From: Colias croceus
Taxonomy: Eukaryota; Arthropoda; Insecta; Lepidoptera; Pieridae
DNA: 64,000 bases
NCBI RefSeq assembly: GCF_905220415.1
Contig: NC_059538.1
Coordinates: forward strand, 9,982,001 to 10,046,000
Reading direction: 5' to 3'
Under the pieces are notes generated by a model. The model was not told where the DNA came from and did no database searches. It saw only the letters and a list, made by a program, of their open reading frames with translations. How positions within the stretch are numbered: position 1 is the first letter of the stretch; the number at the start of each line of letters is the position of its first letter. Position numbers and translations under genes: made by a program. Of the stretch, positions 62,701 to 64,000 are shown piece by piece.

Positions 62701-63866
62701 AGCAAGTTTCAACTTCTATTGTACTACTTTCGTTACCAGCATTCTCTTTCTAATCCTTGCAAGACGATGGCAAATGTTGAGCAAGGAAGTATTGCTGTCT
62801 CGCTTGGATGAATACATAGACCCACATATCCGTCTCAAGTGCATCATCGCTGTTGTTGCCACATTGAGTCTGGCTATGAGTAAGAAGCTTTAGTTTAAAA
62901 TTAAAATAATAATAAAAAGTACCTAATTTTGGTATTAATAGATTTCAGGACGTGTAACAATGTAATTTTTTAAAGTCAAACTTCTTTAGGCACGTTGAGT
63001 AAAATTTCAAGATCACGTCACGGAATACCGTCACGTCATGGAGAAAGAAGGTGATTTTGGTATCTTTGAGACTTGCCAAAAAAGTAACACTTCTGACACG
63101 TGTGCTAATATTATAAAAAAATATATGCTTTTCATATAAAACCAGCACGGGCATTATCATGTTATTTCTAATTGTAGGGAATATTACAATTTATAGATAC
63201 TACATTTTTTCTTTTTTCAGTGGAACACATTTTCTCAATCATCTCCAAATTCACAGTTTTAATGAACTGCGAGAAGAATATTGACCAATTATTAAAAGAT
63301 TATGTAGATAATCACTTACCTCGGATGTTTGAACTGGGGTCAGAATACAATATGGTGGTCGGAATACTTATTATGGTAATTATATTATTTAAATTTTCGA
63401 AAACTGATATTTGACACAATATGAGATATTACCTATCTTACTAATTTTCTGCTTCTTACGATTTTAAGTGCTAATTTAAAAAAAAAATTTGCTTTCATTA
63501 CATCTGTGTAATATGTAATATGTATGTTTGTTCATCTTTCACGCAAAAACCACTAAACGGATTTTGCTGATACTTGTGTTATATGAACCAGAATAACACA
63601 TAAGCTATAGAAATAATTGCTTTTGTAATCGCGCAGGACAGCTAATAGGTTTTTACTTTTTATATTTCACTCTTAATTCAGATAAACATTTTAAACTCTA
63701 TTAAAAACATTGATTCTACAATATTAATAATATTATTTTCTAGTTCACAAACCTAGTGAGTGCCATGAATTGGAACTACTCTCATGTATACATCATTTGT
63801 TTAAGTCTCTATTTGACGTCTATAATCGAACAGGTGAATAAGAAATTAATCTCAGGTGAAGGTCAG
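56725..63866 (+). CDS. Sugar-type gustatory receptor, Gr D (5' part, runs off the window)
   Basis: First 254 codons of a sugar-clade receptor. Inferred exons: 56725-56761, 56860-57010, 62417-62535, 62703-62879, 63221-63375, 63744-63866; phases 1,2,1,1,0,0. The second exon has the signature STRLLIIAGQCFGLNPVLGV, the best sugar-family match in the window. Later exons give LLICLIQFMGSVLSFVN, LFLILARRWQMLSKE, VEHIF-like MEHIFSII and AMNWNYSHVYIICLSLYL. Exon 6 is 123 nt like Gr C exon 5. First exon alternatives: the split start shown (aga g|gta joined to ttgcag|tt) or an unspliced ATG at 56826 in the same frame. Intron 2 is about 5.4 kb and holds a LINE. The last three or four exons, including TY-(5)-QF, lie outside. 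Confidence 0.82.
57276..57304 (+). repeat. (TAAA)n simple repeat, LINE tail
   Basis: Six to seven copies of ataa at the 3' end of the antisense LINE. Confidence 0.7.
57703..57933 (+). repeat. 77-bp tandem repeat, three copies
   Basis: Unit begins agttgttacaatcaacataa and ends cacattacaaattaca. The three copies look identical. It lies in the 3' region of the LINE. Confidence 0.9.
58219..61089 (-). pseudogene. LINE ORF2, broken by two frameshifts
   Basis: Endonuclease from ATG 61089 (LTVNIRSVHKNFDQL, VVLTECW, LTGDINLDIL, DPLTDHAPI), followed by reverse transcriptase (NYRPISLLCTLAKILEKCV, LDLQKAFDTV, GVPQGSTLGP, MFADDT) and a C-terminal tail with YLGIIIDDKLNW. The frame changes near 59640-59735 and again near 58800-58896, so no full protein is made. 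CR1/Jockey superfamily by layout; the exact clade is not resolved. Confidence 0.85.
61200..61507 (+). mobile_element. SINE nested in the LINE
   Basis: Nearly identical to 874-1192: same head, body and GAT tail. Preceded at 61181-61199 by an extra copy of its own first 19 bases (gagcagtggtggctcagta). It splits the LINE between ORF2 and ORF1, so it is younger than the LINE. Confidence 0.88.
61776..62110 (-). pseudogene. LINE ORF1 remnant, FP-like C-terminal domain
   Basis: Reverse-strand frame with LVDFTTISIKNKILSKVKEF, then YITESLTAKTRKLFYLA. After a frameshift near 61870-61880 it continues YKFCWTTNGRVYMRKTDGG and IHIKEENQLRQLN to a stop near 61768. This matches the C-terminal domain found in ORF1 of many insect CR1/Jockey elements and shared with baculovirus FP proteins. 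N-terminal part absent. Confidence 0.7.
62635..62690 (+). repeat. ATTGATTC/ATTGATTG octamer repeat
   Basis: About six units of attgattc or attgattg/t, ending some 10 bases before the Gr D exon 4 acceptor at 62701-62702; it overlaps the branch-point and polypyrimidine zone. Confidence 0.8.
62980..63105 (+). repeat. Copy of the gaagtttcacttctgac repeat
   Basis: aaacttctttaggcacgttg at the left, ttgccaaaaaagtaacactt then ctgacacgtgtgc at the right. Same layout as 30168-30320. Gr D intron 4. Confidence 0.5.
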
Positions 63867-63955
63867 GTACGTTACTAATAATATTTTTTTTATATTAAAC
63901 CGTGAAGCTAAACCTTTGTTTTCCTTTTTTTAGAAAATGGCTTTGGTCGATCTTA

Positions 63956-64000
63956 TCTATAGATACTAATATTATAAAGCTGAAGAGTTTGTTTGTTTCT
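63956..64000 (+). mobile_element. Start of a family 4 Helitron-like element (cut by window end)
   Basis: actaatattataaagctgaa then gagtttgtttgtttct, the 5' end of family 4. Confidence 0.5.

Noticed and set aside
63934..63961. Possible next exon of Gr D after tttttttttag
   Set aside because: A good acceptor shape, but the frame meets TAA within 12 codons and runs into a family 4 repeat without a donor or resemblance to Gr C exon 6.

Overview
The window is AT-rich, intron-rich animal DNA and almost certainly comes from a moth or butterfly. The evidence is gustatory-receptor genes of the insect sugar clade, an insect-type 5-HT2 serotonin receptor, tRNA-derived SINEs with (GAT)n tails, an R1-clade LINE, and many short insertions that start TC, end CTAG(T) and carry a GC-rich hairpin near the 3' end (Lep1/Helitron-like). 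Every cellular gene I can support is on the + strand. Their exons are short and spread over long repeat-filled introns; I assembled them by hand from splice signals and reading-frame phase.

Layout. (1) 1-7229: last exons of a 5-HT2B-like serotonin receptor (third intracellular loop to C-terminus), with a tandemly duplicated loop exon. (2) 7230-17325: about 10 kb with no recognisable gene: several terminal-inverted-repeat (TIR) elements, a decayed GC-rich repeat array and Helitron-like insertions. (3) 17326-26764: gustatory receptor Gr A, nine exons, 434 aa. (4) 29360-36141: Gr B, nine exons, 401 aa, a close structural paralogue of Gr A. (5) 41119-53457: Gr C, ten exons, 425 aa, whose third intron holds a 4.6-kb R1-clade LINE with an open ORF2 and a perfect 16-bp target duplication. 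(6) 56725 to beyond the window end: the first six exons of Gr D, with a decayed CR1/Jockey-type LINE, itself carrying a nested SINE, in its second intron.

The four receptors form one head-to-tail cluster of sugar-type receptors, expected to be seven-transmembrane ligand-gated cation channels of taste neurons. All four reading frames close exactly across their exons without internal stops, so A, B and C look intact and D looks intact as far as it is visible. Intron positions split them into two types: A and B, and C and D. Repeats fill most of the rest. A recurring class is small TIR elements with 3-bp target duplications (mostly TAA) and termini containing CAC or TACAC.

Limits: no transcript, database or alignment evidence was available. 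Exon borders rest on GT/AG signals, phase agreement and similarity among the paralogues. First exons and untranslated regions are the least certain.
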